Shown here in pieces: positions 12,516-27,400 of a stretch of DNA of 64,000 nt. The notes under the pieces are model-generated. The model was not told the DNA's origin. It searched no databases and worked only from the letters and a program-made list of their open reading frames with translations. A program made the position numbers and the translations under genes. The stretch is from Anaeramoeba flamelloides (lineage: Eukaryota; Metamonada; Anaeramoebidae): positions 8,556,001 to 8,620,000 of the forward strand of contig JANTQA010000033.1 in the NCBI GenBank assembly GCA_027625915.1. The letters run 5' to 3'. The first letter of the stretch is position 1; every line of letters starts with the position of its first letter.

Positions 12516-14110
12516 GGAAAATCAAAAAAAAAAGATTTTTTTAAATTTATATTAATAAATAATTTCATAATAGTCGAAATAATTGGTTATCAGTTTGAAA
12601 TATTTTTATTAAATTTAAAATACTTTTAAAATATATGATTAGAACCTCTTAACTATATGAAAAAAAATATTCAAATTTTTTAGTATTAAATTTTAAAAAA
12701 ATCTTACTGGAAGATCGAATTTTCCAACTTAAATTGTTAAATATCTTTAAAAATATTTTTTGATCCAAGATCCTTTATCGGCTAATAGTGTTTATTATAA
12801 GTGAAGTTATCAAAAAGTGGAAAATTGGCAAATGTTTGATTTTTTTTAGAAAAAATTTTTTCATGATCGTGAATTCTGAAAAAAAAATAAATGTTTTTGA
12901 AATTCCAAAAAAATCTAAAGTTTAACAATTAATTTTGATTGAAAATTTAAAACTCGCATTTTTTTTTTATTAAATACCACCCAGGCCTCATTCTAATACT
13001 CACTAATTTGGATTTTCCAAAAAAAGAAGAAAAATTTCATTTTTTAACAAACATCTTAATTCTTTAGAAGCTAAAGGCTGATTAGCACTAACCAAAATAA
13101 CAGAACACCAAATCTAACGCAAGATAAACTTTTTTCATTCTTCAGGAACTGTAAACCTTTAGGCACTAAATTTCAAACAAGATAAATAAATTCTACTCAA
13201 TTTTTAAAGTTTCTTTGAATTTAAATGAATAAAAACCTTTCTTGAAACAGGTAAAAAAAATTTGAAAAATAGAAATTCTGAAAAAATTTGTAAAAATTAT
13301 TTACATTTAACATTTTTGTTGCAAAAGTAACAAAAAAAATCACATTTTAATTCGGATAATTTGCCAGTCTGTTTTCCTGGTACAATGTCTTCTAAGTGTT
13401 GAAGAAAATACATTACTCAAATAGTTTCCATGATTACCTCCCGAAATAGGGTTGGAAAGATTTATTGTTGATTAAATTGATTGTATTTAGTTTATTCCAA
13501 ACAAACTCTCTTACTCATGTTAAGGGGCGAAATAGTTGTGACAAATTGTTACATTTGAAGTTCATAATATTCTTTGCAAAATTTGCCATTGATTGTTTGG
13601 AATTTGAAACCTTTTTAAACAATTACCAAATAAACTTTTAATCGAAACAATTTCGAATTTACTGGTTTCAAATGTCAATGAAAAATTGTTAAAATAATGA
13701 ATTTCCATATACTTTGAATCTCATTTAGCAATCAATCCAAATAAAAATGAAATTTAAATTTCATTTTTCTCTTTATTGAAAACAAATTTATTCCAATTCA
13801 TAACCGATAAGTTTTCGATTTTAAGAACGAATTTGTTTCTAGGTTCGTGAATTTAACACCTTTTGTTTTTTTTTCATAATTCGAATTGGGGATTGACAAA
13901 ATTAAAATAAAAAAAAATTTTTTTTTCAAAATATTTTTTCAAAAATGTAAATCTCAGCCAAACATCAGTCCTAATTTTCGAAAACATAACAATACATAAA
14001 GGTATTTCATCAAAATAAAAATCTATAATCGTGTAGATTCATATTTATTTTTTCTTTTGTTCCTCAAAATTTAATTCCACAAATTTTTACAATTTTTTGA
14101 ATTTGTGTAA

Positions 14111-17100
14111 ATGGAGAAGATTGAACTAAACGGAATTAACATTTTAGTGTCAGTTCTTGTGGACTTTGAAGAAAAATTGTCACACAGTTTTTCGGATTTA
14201 CTCAATTCCACAGCAACGCTGAAAGGGATCAAGCAAAAGTTATTCAAAAAGAAGTTTGTGGGAAATACAGAATTTCAATTGTGGCACTGCTTCCCGCGAT
14301 CGCTACCATTTTACTATGAGTTTTTACAAACCTTCCACAGCCTCGGGCAGTATTGTCTTTCGCAGTCTATACAGCTCATCTTAAAGGTATTACCAGAATT
14401 GTCGCACACGTATTCCACAATGAACAGACACTCGAATAAGGAAAAGAAAAGTGGTCTCCCCAAAAAGATTAGTTCTTCAACAAATTTATACTCCTTAACA
14501 AAAAACAACAACAGCAGCGGCAGCAGCAACAACAGCAACACTAGCGATAAAGAACAAAACGAAAAAGAATCCGATTTGAATGAAAAAAAGATATCACCAC
14601 CACAAAACGAGTTTGACTTTGACTCGTTTTTAAATTTGCTAGACGGGTTTCAAATAGGTTCAGCCCATTGGGATATTGCAGTTTGTGTAATTGAATTATT
14701 TTGTGTTGATTTGATTTTCTATTTGCTTATTGGCTATCAAAATGCAGACGAAATACCCATCGAGTATGAATTAAATTATACAAAACTGAACCAAGACACA
14801 ATCATTTTGTTACGAGAATTTGCTTTTAGAAGCTTTTTACATAAAAAACCAAAGTTTGTTTTAAATTTTATTTATTTTTTTTTTTTTTTTTTCGATCTTC
14901 AAATGCGAAGGTTAGCTCAATTTTTCCTTCTTTTTTTTTTGATCTTTTTTGGATTATGACCCTCCAATAAAAGTAACTGTTCTTCTTCAAGTTAGACTTT
15001 GGGAATAAAAGAAGAATACAAGATATTTGTGTTTAGTTTTGCTTCCTGTTCAATAAGGCAAATTTATTTTCTTATCAAAAACATCCCTTTTCAATTTCAA
15101 ATCAAATCGAAACTTCGTTTGGTGCGTAAATAAAACACTTTTTAATTTTTTTCAAATACCAAAAAGAGAATTTGGAAAAGACCTTTTACTATTTTGAAAA
15201 ATACAAAAAAAAAAGTTAACATACACCAAAAAAAATTGCCTTTGCAAAACTTTTTACAAATTTTATCTTTTTCCCAACCATTTCCAAATTAAAAATAATA
15301 CTTTTCACAATCAAAGTTTTCACTTTTCCTTTTCAAGAAGGAAAATAACATTTTTTGTTTTTTCACAAAATAGTTTGGCTATTGATTTTTGAAAATTAAT
15401 TAATCACTTTTTTTTTTTTTTTTTTTTGAGATCTATTGATAATTCACTGAGAAATAATTCAACAGATATAAAAAGTGGGGTTGTGAGTTAATATATTCAA
15501 TTTGTTTGACATTAAAAGCAAGCAATAGCATTTTTCTGAAAAAAGAGATTGGAAAATATTTTCAAATTATTTGGAATTTAATAAGAATTAAATAATCTTT
15601 TGAGCAAAAATCTCTTTAAATAGATTATCCTCACCATAGGTTCACCCATAATTAAAGTATGTTACAATTTAGGATAAATCATATTAGTTCCCACAGAGCT
15701 CAAATAACTCTAAAAAATCTGATTATTAAATATATATAAAAAAGTTGATCTGATAAATTAACAATCTAATTGTTATCCTATAAAATTACTTTGTGCTGAA
15801 AATATTTTTTTTTATATCTATTAGGATAATGAAGAGAAAGGACAACAAAATATAGAAGTTAAGGAAGAACAAAGTATGAGTCGAAAAAAATAAAAATAAT
15901 ACCAATAATGTCATGAAATTAAATATTAAGACAACACTTTTTGCACATGTGTTTTAAACTATTTATTCAAATTAAAAAAAAAAATTAACAAAAGATAATT
16001 CTTAAATTATTAATCATAGTTTGTAGAATTTTTTGATTTTTTTTTTTTTGATAATGTTTATATCGCATTAACTACCGCTATTTTTAATAGAAGAAGGATG
16101 TAGTGTTTTTTTTTTTTTTTTTTTTGAATTTGGTCTTCAAACCATTTTATCATTTTAAAATTTTATCATTTTTTCACCCCCCCTTTTTATATTTAGATAA
16201 AATTTTCTTAATTTGAACATCTTTCGATAAATAAATATAATTTAATATTCTTACACTTTGTTAAAATGGATAACACCACCACAACTAATATTAATAAATA
16301 ATTAAATTTCACAATTGTTATTACTTTCTATTATCTTAAAAAATAATCTATACTTGTTATTTTAAAATAGATATTTGGAAACGAAATTATTTAAATATTA
16401 TCAAAAATTAATTATGGAACGATGGTCTGGGATATTGTCTCATTTATCAATAAATAATTTCCAATCAATATCCAAACGTTTTTTAAGTTGCTTTAATGAT
16501 GAATCAATTGCACTAGATCAAACATTAATAAATATTTATTATGGAACTAGAAATATTATTATTAAAAATTCTTCGCCATTTGATTTAAAAGATTTTTTTG
16601 AAGCTATGATTAAAAGAATCAATTCAACGACAAAGATAGAATTAAAAAGATACCAATTAGATTTATTATCAAATGTCATTTCCCAAATGGATTTGACTAC
16701 TGGAGAACATAAAGACAAATTTGGGTACATTGTGGATTTATGGAACATTTCAAAAAAACTTGAAAAAAAAAAATGCAAATGTAAGATATTTTTATTCATA
16801 TTATCACATTATAAAAAAAACAATAATAATAAAATAACAAGATTCTTTTCAAATAATTACATCCCTTTAAATATTCTGAACAAATGCCATTTTGTGAAAA
16901 AATATTTCTACAGTCATATTTTTATAATTTGCAATTATTTTAACTTGAGTAAACTTCACTTTTTTTTGATACTTTAGCCATTACAATTTTTTTAGGTACA
17001 AATTTTTAAAATTAAATATTTTGTCTTCTTTGTGAGATTTATTTTCTTAAGAAGAGTACCACTAACCAATAAGAATTCAGAAAAGAACTTAAGGAAAATT

Positions 17101-20100
17101 TGATTGAGCTACCATGATGCTAATTTTGATAAGGATCAATTTCAGTTACTTTTCCATTTTAAAAACTGTTTTTTTTTTTTCAATTGTAAAAGTTTATATT
17201 GGACACATGAACAATTTTTTTCAATATATTCAATCTTTGGAGTTATCATATATAAAAACAAAAGATAATTATTTCATAAATTAATTTTACAAAAGGCTTT
17301 GATTAAAAAAAGACGAAAAACTCAAAAGTAGAATTTTCATGTATCATGACTTCAAAAATTAAACTGCAAATGAATGTAAAAGGCCTAGAATCCTTTTTTG
17401 GTCTTTTCTCAAATCTATCTAATTCTTCATGTTTAAAAACCAAGTAAAACTGTAAATGAAATTAAAATTATCTATTTTTCAAAAAAAAAATACAATAAAA
17501 TCACTTCCCAAATTGATTTGAATATAGAAAACCACTAAATTTGAAAAAAACATTAAAATCTACAAAATGTATTCTTTAAAAAATGTTCAAAAGTTCAAAA
17601 AAAGAATTTACAAATAATTTTCAAGGAAAAAAAAAAAACTCAAAATATATATATATATATTTTGTGTTTTGTTTTGTTATTCTTAAAGCAAGTTGGCTGG
17701 CATTAACAAACCAAACTTTTAAAATAAAATAACAAACAAAAATCTTTGATAGATCATTCATTTTACAAAGTTAAAAAGAAAACCAGAATATTTTCATTAC
17801 TTTTTGAAAAAGCAAACCCAGAAACTCAAATCTTGACTAAATTTTTGATTTTACTTTCTCTAATGAGTAAATTCATTCACTTTTATGTTTTGTTAATTCT
17901 GAATAAGTTTTACAAGATGTATACAAAAATAGAAAACTTTTTCTTGATCGTAAACTAGAAAATTTTTTGTTTCTGTGGTTTGAAATTGAAAATGAATTAA
18001 TTTTCTAATAAGTATTTTAATAGGGACAAAATATTGCGCTTTTCAAGACTTCATAAAATAATTTTTTTTTTTTTTTTTGGGTAGATTAACAAGATTTGCT
18101 TTAAATCCAGAGATCAAATTCTTTATTCTTTAAAAAAAAAAAAATGATATACTTGAGAACAAAAAATTAAATTTAAAATTAAACCTTTCAGTTTATATAT
18201 ATATATTCTCAAGTGTTTAATAAAAAGAATCCAAATATTTTAAAAATGAATCGTGTAATAAATAAAAAAAAAAAATGTATTTATTTTTATGATTACAAAA
18301 GTATTTAAAATAAAAATTTAAATTTTCACTATTTTTCAAAAAAAACAAACAAAATTTCATGATTAAAATTATTTTTTGTTAATGTTTTTAAGATGAATTA
18401 ATCATTAATAATTATCTGATTATTATTTATTTATTCAGCCTATATTATTAAAACTTCCATCTTTATAAAATTTTCAGAAAAATAAACAAAATTTAATTTC
18501 AAAATTCCACTTTACAATTAAACAAAAAAATGCAAAATAAATTGAAGTGAATTTAATTTTTGATTTAAAAAAAAAAATTCTAAAAAAATAATTCAAATAA
18601 AAAAAGTGTTAAAAAAGTAAGTACATTAAACCATTTTGAAAAATTTTAATTGTAACAACTTTAATGAAAAATATTTTTTTAAAAGTGCCACCAGATATTG
18701 AAACTTTGAAACCAAAAAATCATTCGCTGCTCTATTTGTGAAAAGGAAAAGAACCTAAAGTAATTCAGAGTTGAATCTTTTCATTTTTCGATTTTTTGAA
18801 CATTTTTTTTGATTAAATTTTTGGTTTTATTAAATTTTGTTTTGGCTCTAGAAATGTGTTTATACGAACTATTGAAAATTAATCAAAGAGTAAACCAAAA
18901 AAAAAATACCAAAAAGGTGTGTATTTTAAACAAATATTTTCTTATAGAAGACCAAACACGAAAGATCACCCTTTTGAAATAAATTTGTTGACATCAAAAA
19001 TGAAAAAAAAAAACCCCTCTTTTCGAAGATTTGTTCTCTTTATATTCTTAATTTGAATGAATCCAAACAATTTATCACCTTGAATTTCTCTCTCCATTAC
19101 TATTCATTATTATTTATCTAAAAATTTTTTGTGACAAGTTTCCTTTCAAAATTCTTTTTTCAAATATTTATATCAAACAAAACCAAAATAAAGAACACTA
19201 TTTCAAAAATTAAAATAACAGTGGTTAAATTCTCTGAATCGAAAAAAAAACAGTTAAAAAAGATTCAACCCAAAATAAAAGAAAAAATTTCAATCAGAAT
19301 TCAGAATTATTTTTAGTTCTCATTTTAATGGAAAATAAATAATTATCAAATCAACAAACATGTCACATAATAAACATTTATCTCTGATGAGGAATTTCAA
19401 TAAATATCCTATTTTCTGAAACCCAAAACTAGAATTAGATGAATGAAATGACAATAGGATTTTTAAATTCATTTTGAGAAATTTTTTAGAAATAAAAAGT
19501 AATTTGTTAAATCAAATATTTTCCAATAAAAAATTTTTCAATGAAGAATTAAAAATGAAACCAAATTAAAGAATAAGTAGTAATTATCTCAAATATTACA
19601 GATAAGATCAAGAAATAAATGATTTTTATTTTGGTTTTTCTTGATCAATCTTTTCAATTTTTATTAATTCAATTTTTTATCTGATATGAAAATATATTAT
19701 ACTATGGATATCTGACACTCTGGTATTTATTAAAATATCAATTTATTTGGTTAAAGAAATGATTTGAATCATTTAGTTTCACATAAATGGTGGCACTCAA
19801 AATTTGAAAAATGTACTTACTTCCTTAATAATTCTTAGATTAATATTTTTCAAATTATTACTGGGCTAAAATTATTGGAAAATGGTTTATATCTACACAA
19901 TTATTGAAAGATTAAATTTTTCAAAAAAAACAAAAAATTTACAAAAATTAAATAATAATCTCAACCAAAACACCATATTTTTATCAAATATATCTTTAAT
20001 ATTATAGTTAGTGCTTTAAATTTAATGACGAAAATTGTCCAGCGTTCACCACAATTCTTTTTTAAAGATCACATTGATTCATTTTTATTAAAAAAGATCT

Positions 20101-22502
20101 TAAAAAAATGTAAATCTGAAAAGCAAAAGGAGAATTATTTAAATTTATTAATAAATTTTTTATTAGAGTGCAAAAAAAACGAGCCACCAACTGAAAAGAA
20201 GTTAGACTATTTCAATCCTGTTTCGTATTTAAATAATGCATTATGGCATTATTCATTAAACGGGCAATCGTTGATACCAGTTTTACGGTCTGATTATTCC
20301 AAATTGGAAGGTTTTATTATTAATATTGGGAAGGGACTATTTTTAAATAAAAAAACGAAATTTTCTACAAACATTACTCAATATTCAAAAATATTAGCAA
20401 TATGCTTTTTGGTTGATCTAGATTATACCTATAAGGAAATTTTCCCAAAATTGATCCAATCAAAGGAAGTTGATCAATTATTGGTAGTCTGTCGAACATT
20501 AATTATCTTAAATTTAAAGGAAATTAAAAGGCATTTAAAACAAAAATATGGATTAAGGTCTTTTGATTGTATTGGATTTGCATCAATTCGGCTAATAAAG
20601 CTATTGTTAGTTATTTTCCATACCATTGATGGAGAAATTAATTCAAAAAAAATGGGTATCAATGCAAAGGCATTAAAATTTAGTTATTTTACAAATTTAT
20701 TTTCAGACGAATTGCTATCAAATGAAGATGACGGTGGACCAATAATCGAATTTATTAATTCCTTAACAAATGAAAAATTAAATAACCAAAATAAAAATAA
20801 GGTATATTGGAATTTTTTATTACCCAATCAACAAGATATTACAAAGCATAAAATCATAAGAAAAAAAATTAATAATACTTTAAAAAAATGGACAAAATTA
20901 TTTTCAAATCAGACGAATTTAAAAGAATCTTTATTCAAATTATTTAGCTCAAATACCATTACAAATAAATTAAAATTTACTAATTTAATTATTAATAAAA
21001 ATTTGAACATTGAAGAAGACCATAATTTAACAAATTTGTCTTCGTCATCAAATTCATTATCTTTGTCGAAAATTGATTGCAAAATTCATCTCTTATCAGA
21101 AGTTTTCAAATTGTGTGCAATAATTAACCCGGAAAAGCATTTATTTTTTTCTAATGAATTGATTTATAATTATTTTTTACACCCAAATGAAGAATTGTCA
21201 ACAATTGCCTCGCATTCAATTCAATTATATTTATGTAAAAACCCTTCAAATTTTGGGCAAGTAATAAACAATTTAATTGATCTATTCACGAAACCGGAAT
21301 TTCTTTATCCGCAATGTCTCTACACCATTTTAACACAAATTTATAATTTAATTGAATTAATTGAAAAATTCGAAAAATTTTATTTAAAAAATTTTGATTT
21401 TTGTTATTTAAATTTTAGTAAAGAATCCTTTTTAAAATTAGATTGCTATTGCTTAATTTTTTTAACACAAAATTGTATAAAAGTTCGAGAAATTGCTTTT
21501 AATTTATTAAAAAAATTAACAAGCTTTAAAAAAAATTATTTAATCTTGAAGAATGATCAGAATAACAATAATAATCATAATAATGATAAGAATCAGGTTA
21601 ATAATAACCAAAGTAATAACAACAATAACAAAAATAATGAAAACGATGAAAAAATAAAAGACGATGGATTCAACACTATTTATAATATAATCATGAATAA
21701 TGAAGAAGTCATTTGTAAAAATGTACAAACTAATATTTTAATGGAATTAACTAATGGTTTGGAAAAAAAAAAAAAAATTTCAAAAGAGCTTTCAATTATT
21801 TTAATCAAAGATATTTTATCAACGCCGTTTTTCAATATTTGGATTTTGTATTTAGGTGAAATTGGAAAATTATTAGTTCAATTAGAATATTTAGATATAT
21901 TAGTAACATTAAAAGAACAAATATTTTCAATAATTAAAAATTTACAAATTCAAAAAACATTGAATAATGAAAATTATTTGAATGAAAATTCTTTATTATT
22001 TTTAATTGGGTTATTAAGTCTACTTTTTAGCACCATTGGTTTGAAAATAGAAAAGGATACAGAATTTTATAAATCATCTTATCATACTGGCTTAGTAGCT
22101 AGAAAAAAAAATAATTTAAGAAATGATTATTTTACAACTAAAGGAAAATTAAATAATGTGATACAACAAATTTGGAATGATTTATTTTCGAAAAATATTC
22201 AAAATAATTTAATTTGTTTAAAAATTTTATTTTATAACATACACCCATACTCTTTTTCAATAATATTACCTCCTTTGTTTGACTGGTTTGTTTGGATTGA
22301 AAATAATACACCAACCATTAATAGAAAAAGTTCATTAATGTCTTCAAACAAACAAAAAAAAAATTTCACTGCTAATATTAGTAATAAAAACAAGAATATT
22401 AAGAATTTCACTAATAATATTTCAAAAAATAAAAATAAAAATTTCAAAAGTAAAAACAACAACAAAAATATTAATAAGAGTGGTAATAATAATAATAATA
22501 AT

Positions 22503-22536
<34 letters not shown>

Positions 22537-24335
22537 GTAGTAGTAGTAGTAGTAATGATAATGATAATAATAATGTACAAATGAATAGAAGAAAAACAAT
22601 AAAAAATGTAGATTCTCAAACTTTTAATTTTATTATTTGTCAGTTAATAAAAATTGTTACTCAAAATAATAATTTGAAAAAAAGTTTAATGAAAGATCCA
22701 ATTATTGTTCCAATACTTTTTAAATTTTTAGATCAATTTTTTAAAATTTTTAAAAAAATTGGAATTTTTGATTTAAATAAAAAGCAATTTAATTTAAAGA
22801 TTTTTAAAGGTACATTTACTTCACATAATTTATTATTATTTCATGAATATATTTTAAATTTTTGTTTGATCCTTTTAAATATATTAAAGGCAATTTCAAT
22901 AAATTTTGAAAAGTCGGATTGCTTGAATATCACAAAATTAATTTATCCAATTTTAGTGGAAACTAATACCTTCCCCTATGAACAACGAAGTAAAATATTA
23001 TCGTTATTGGAAACGTTATCTGGATTTGGTAAAACTTCAAAACATTTTTATCAAAACATTAGTCAGTTGATTGAATATATTAAATTCAATATTAAAAAAA
23101 ATAAACAAAATTTGGATGAAATTTTATTGATACAACAAAATTTACCCAATATTGTATATTTAACAACTTCTCATTTAATCAAAATAACTACACTTTCAAA
23201 TATTTATCCGGAAAATTTTCTTCAAGAATATAATTGGCTTATTGAAATCGAAAAAAGGGGCTATAAGTGCTTGAAATGGTTATTAAGTGGCAAACTTGAT
23301 ATTTTCTTGCCGATTTTTTTTAAAAGCTGCTATCATAATATTGATAACAATATAAAAATCTTTCTAGATGCGATTTGCGAACAATTTTTTTTAACTGATG
23401 ATTTATTGAATCATAATCGAGAAAAATTAAATTATCATGATCAAAATATAAACACACTTGCTCTTCAAAATAATGATTTATTAAATTTCAAATTGGATAA
23501 AATGAATGGTGGTAGTAATAATAAATGTGATCTGAATTCATCTAAAAAGTCTAATAACAAAAGAAATAAAACACTCTTTGATAAAATTAATTTCCATTCA
23601 CAGAACAATACATTTTTAAAATTGATACAAGATAATGCGGGTAATTTATTGTTTTTAGGATTGGTTGGTTTATTATCTCAAAATGTTGATCAAAGATTAA
23701 ATTGTTACAAAATGCTGTGGAGAATTATACCGAGTAATTTAGGATTAAATTCTTCTTCTAATGAAGAAGAAGATCAAAAAAAAAAAATCATGGAAATTAA
23801 TCAAATATTTTATAACAATTATTCAAAAATTATCTCACCAAATTTTGAAATTTCACAAAAGGTTGCTTTTTTAATAAATGATGTTTGTTGTTCTCATTGT
23901 TCGTTTTTTTCTGAACATTTGCTATCTGAAGCCTTTTGGAGATTAAGTACTAGATTTGATAATCAGAATGGGTTTTTAAATGACCAATCAATTTCGAGAA
24001 ATGCCTTTTTATTAATGGACAAATGGATTAAAAATATTGGGCTCACTTCAACTAATATTTATATTGTTACCGATGCTTTTTGTAAAAGAGGCTTGTTATC
24101 AACGTTAGAGTTTTTGTTCCAAATTTTGTATTTAACAGTGGAAGAGGTGAAAATTCAAAATTCTGATATACCAGAATATGTTTTAAATATTTGGATTACT
24201 CTGACAAAGTCTACATCTTTAGAAATTTTTTTTAAAAACCATCAAGGTTTAAAGAATACAAATGATTTAAAATATAATAAATTGATCAAAGAACTTGATT
24301 TAAATTTTAATGAAAACAACAACACCACCACCACC

Positions 24336-24409
<74 letters not shown>

Positions 24410-27400
24410 TAATAATAATAATAACAATAACAACAATAATAATAACAATAAACAAAATGATGAAGAACAATTTAAAGAAAAAGAAAAGGATGAGGGTAAA
24501 AAAAATGATAGTATTAAATTTAATCAATATGAAAAATTGAAAAATAACAACATGTTAGATTGTAAATTTAGTTCAAATTTAATATCTATAATTAAATTTT
24601 TAGTGCAACACTCTAGTTTTCAACAATTACATAATGAGATGGCGAGAAAATTATTTTATCAAATTTCGATAATTTATCCAAAACAAACATTAATTCCGTT
24701 AGTTTATTCCTTTTCCTTACAATTTTGGAATGAATTAAATTCGAGTATAATCGGCTCTGTTGCCACCGATGATTTATCATTAATTTCAAAGATTTGTGAA
24801 ATTAGAAAAAAATTTGTATCAAACTTTGAAATAGATTTTGAAAGTATTCATACTTCAATTCGAATTTTAAAAAGCTTTGTAGAAAAAAAAATCCAAAATA
24901 TAATTCCCCATTTACCAACTATTATACATAGATTGATCATTTCAATTAGTTGTATTTCTTCTGAAAAAAATACCTTAAATAAAAAGCAAGAAAATTTTTT
25001 AGAATCCTTGATTGAATTATTAAAAACAATAATAAAAAATGTTTTAATATATATTAATGAGAATAAAAATAAAAAGTCGGGGGGTGATGGGAATGAGAAT
25101 ACAAAACAAGAACCAGAAAAGGATAAAGAAAATGAAAATGAAAATGAAAATGAAAATGAAAAAGAAACAAAAACAGAAAAAGTAAGGGAAAAGGAAAAAG
25201 AAAATAATAATAAAGAAGGGGAGGATGAAAAAAATGTTGAAGAAAACATAAAATTACTTTATTACTATATATTTGTGGATATTAAAAAAATGAAAAATTT
25301 TGGAATAATATTTGATGAAAAAAAAAAAATAAAAAATAATAATAATTCAAAAATTAATCAAAATTTATTCTATCGTAATAATAATAATAATAATAATAAG
25401 ACCGATAATGATAATGATAATGAATGTAATAAAATAAATATTTATGACTTTATTGAAAAATTATGTCAATTTTTGAGTAAAATTATTCCCAACATTAAAG
25501 AATTATGGGGAATTGAATCTGCCAAATATTCGTTGTTTTGTTTAAATACAAATTTCTGTTATTTTTCTTTAAAAATTTATAAACAGTTATTAAATCCATT
25601 AAATGAAACAATGTTAAATAGATTCACATTTACTATTTTTCGAACAGTAAAGGCCTTCTATAAAAAAAGAATTGAAAGCTTTCGGTTTTCAAAAACAATA
25701 ATGTATAATAAGAACTCAAAGTCTAAACCATTTTCCCAATTGAATAAAGCAATAAAAAATAGTAATAGCAATAATTATAAAAAATTCAATAAAAGGTTAA
25801 ACATGTATAATACACCAAATAAAATATTAACAAACCAAATTAATAATAAAAATGTTAATATTTCAGCTCAAATAATACTCTTTGAATTGATCCAAACTCT
25901 AAAGCAAATGACGAAAAAGATCATTCAAAATAAGAATTTCCCTCAAAATTCTGAAATTTTTTGGATAGTGACCTCCTTTTTACAATCTCAAAATTCTACT
26001 AATTTCAGACTGTATAAAATTTCCTTATCCTTTTTTAAATTATTAATTAAAAATAAAAATTTATTTGATTTTAATGATCAACAGTTTTTAAACTATAAAG
26101 CAAATTGGAGACAGCCATTTGAAGGTATACATGCATTATTATTCAAAGGCTTACAAAATCATGAAACTAGTGAAAAATGCTTCAAATTATTTTACAAATT
26201 CCTTTTTTGGGAAGAATCTCATTTTATTGAAATCAATAATGATAGATATTTAACTTCAATCATCATAATATTTTTTTCTTTTTGTATAAAATTAAAAGAA
26301 ATTAAAAACTTTAAAAAAATTAGTATGAAAAGTAAGAAAATTTCGAATTATCTTTCAACTTTTAATAATCATTTAAAATCTTTTGGTCACATTTTTAATA
26401 CTTTATCTGAAAATATCAATCAATTGTTAAATAACCAAGGCAGTGATAATGATGTTGTCAATGGCGGAAGGAGCGAGGAGAAAACAGAAAATGGAAATGG
26501 TGGCATAAACAAATTGGTAGTTGAAAATGAAACTAAAGAAAAGATTTCAATTCAAAATAATAATAATAATAATAATATTTATATCCAAATAAATAAAATA
26601 TTAAAAAAATGTTTAATTTTGATCGCAAATCAGATTTGTAAAGATTATTTGCCCAATGGCATTGTTCAGTTAAATTCTTTATTAATGCTATTATTAGAAA
26701 ACCCCAACGATTTGTATATCACAGAATTACTTGAATTTATTTGGAATATGTTAAATAACGAAATATTTCTCAAGGATATCAATAAATCAACGAATGTGTT
26801 GAAGCTAATTATTGAATTAAAAAACTTTAACAATTCGAAAATTAAAACAAAAATTTTGTCAAAGGTTATCCAATATTCGATAAAAAGAAGAGACACAATT
26901 AAAATTTCAAATGAATCAACCACTTTGAGGATTCCTTACACGGGCAATACCATTTATAGGTTAAGAGAAACAATCGACTCACTGGATTGCATTAATTCAA
27001 TTATTTATAAAAAGCATAATAAAACAAGATCGCAAGTCGACTTTTGGCAGGAAGAAAAAAAGTTTTTAGAAATATTGGTAACCAAATTTCAAAACTCAAT
27101 TCAAGTCAAGAATTTTGAACAAAATAAAAAAAAAATTAAAAAAAGCATTTATGAAATAAAAAATAAGAATTTATCAATACCAATCAATAAGGATGGTAAT
27201 AACACAGATAATAAAAATTCCAAAAAGACAAATCAACCACCAAAGAAATTTAGAAAAAAACGCAATAGATCCATTTCGAATCCAGATATAAAAATTAGCT
27301 CGCATATAATATCAGATTCCAATTTATCATCTTCGAATGATTCTTTCTTGATTGATAATATTGGTACAATCTCCACGGGTATCGAAGCACTCCAAGAATT

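Larger units (their letters stand above)
9061..14110. other. Gene-free interval between the Sec7-PH and Furry genes
   Basis: No open frame here has family similarity or coding-like composition. It holds a dispersed repeat (10700-10835), an inverted-repeat element (11662-12086), a hairpin repeat (12434-12515), and a stretch with fewer A/T runs at about 13340-13860 that I cannot assign. The promoter of the Furry gene should lie near its right end, but I recognise no motif. Confidence 0.6.

Noticed and set aside
17746-19316. Two short frames in the second Furry intron as possible extra exons
   Set aside because: Exons 2 and 3 align continuously with Furry and join in phase; neither frame resembles the family.
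22232-24540. Poly-Leu, poly-Ile and poly-Val frames around the Asn runs
   Set aside because: Alternative-frame readings of AAT/AAC repeats within Furry exon 3.
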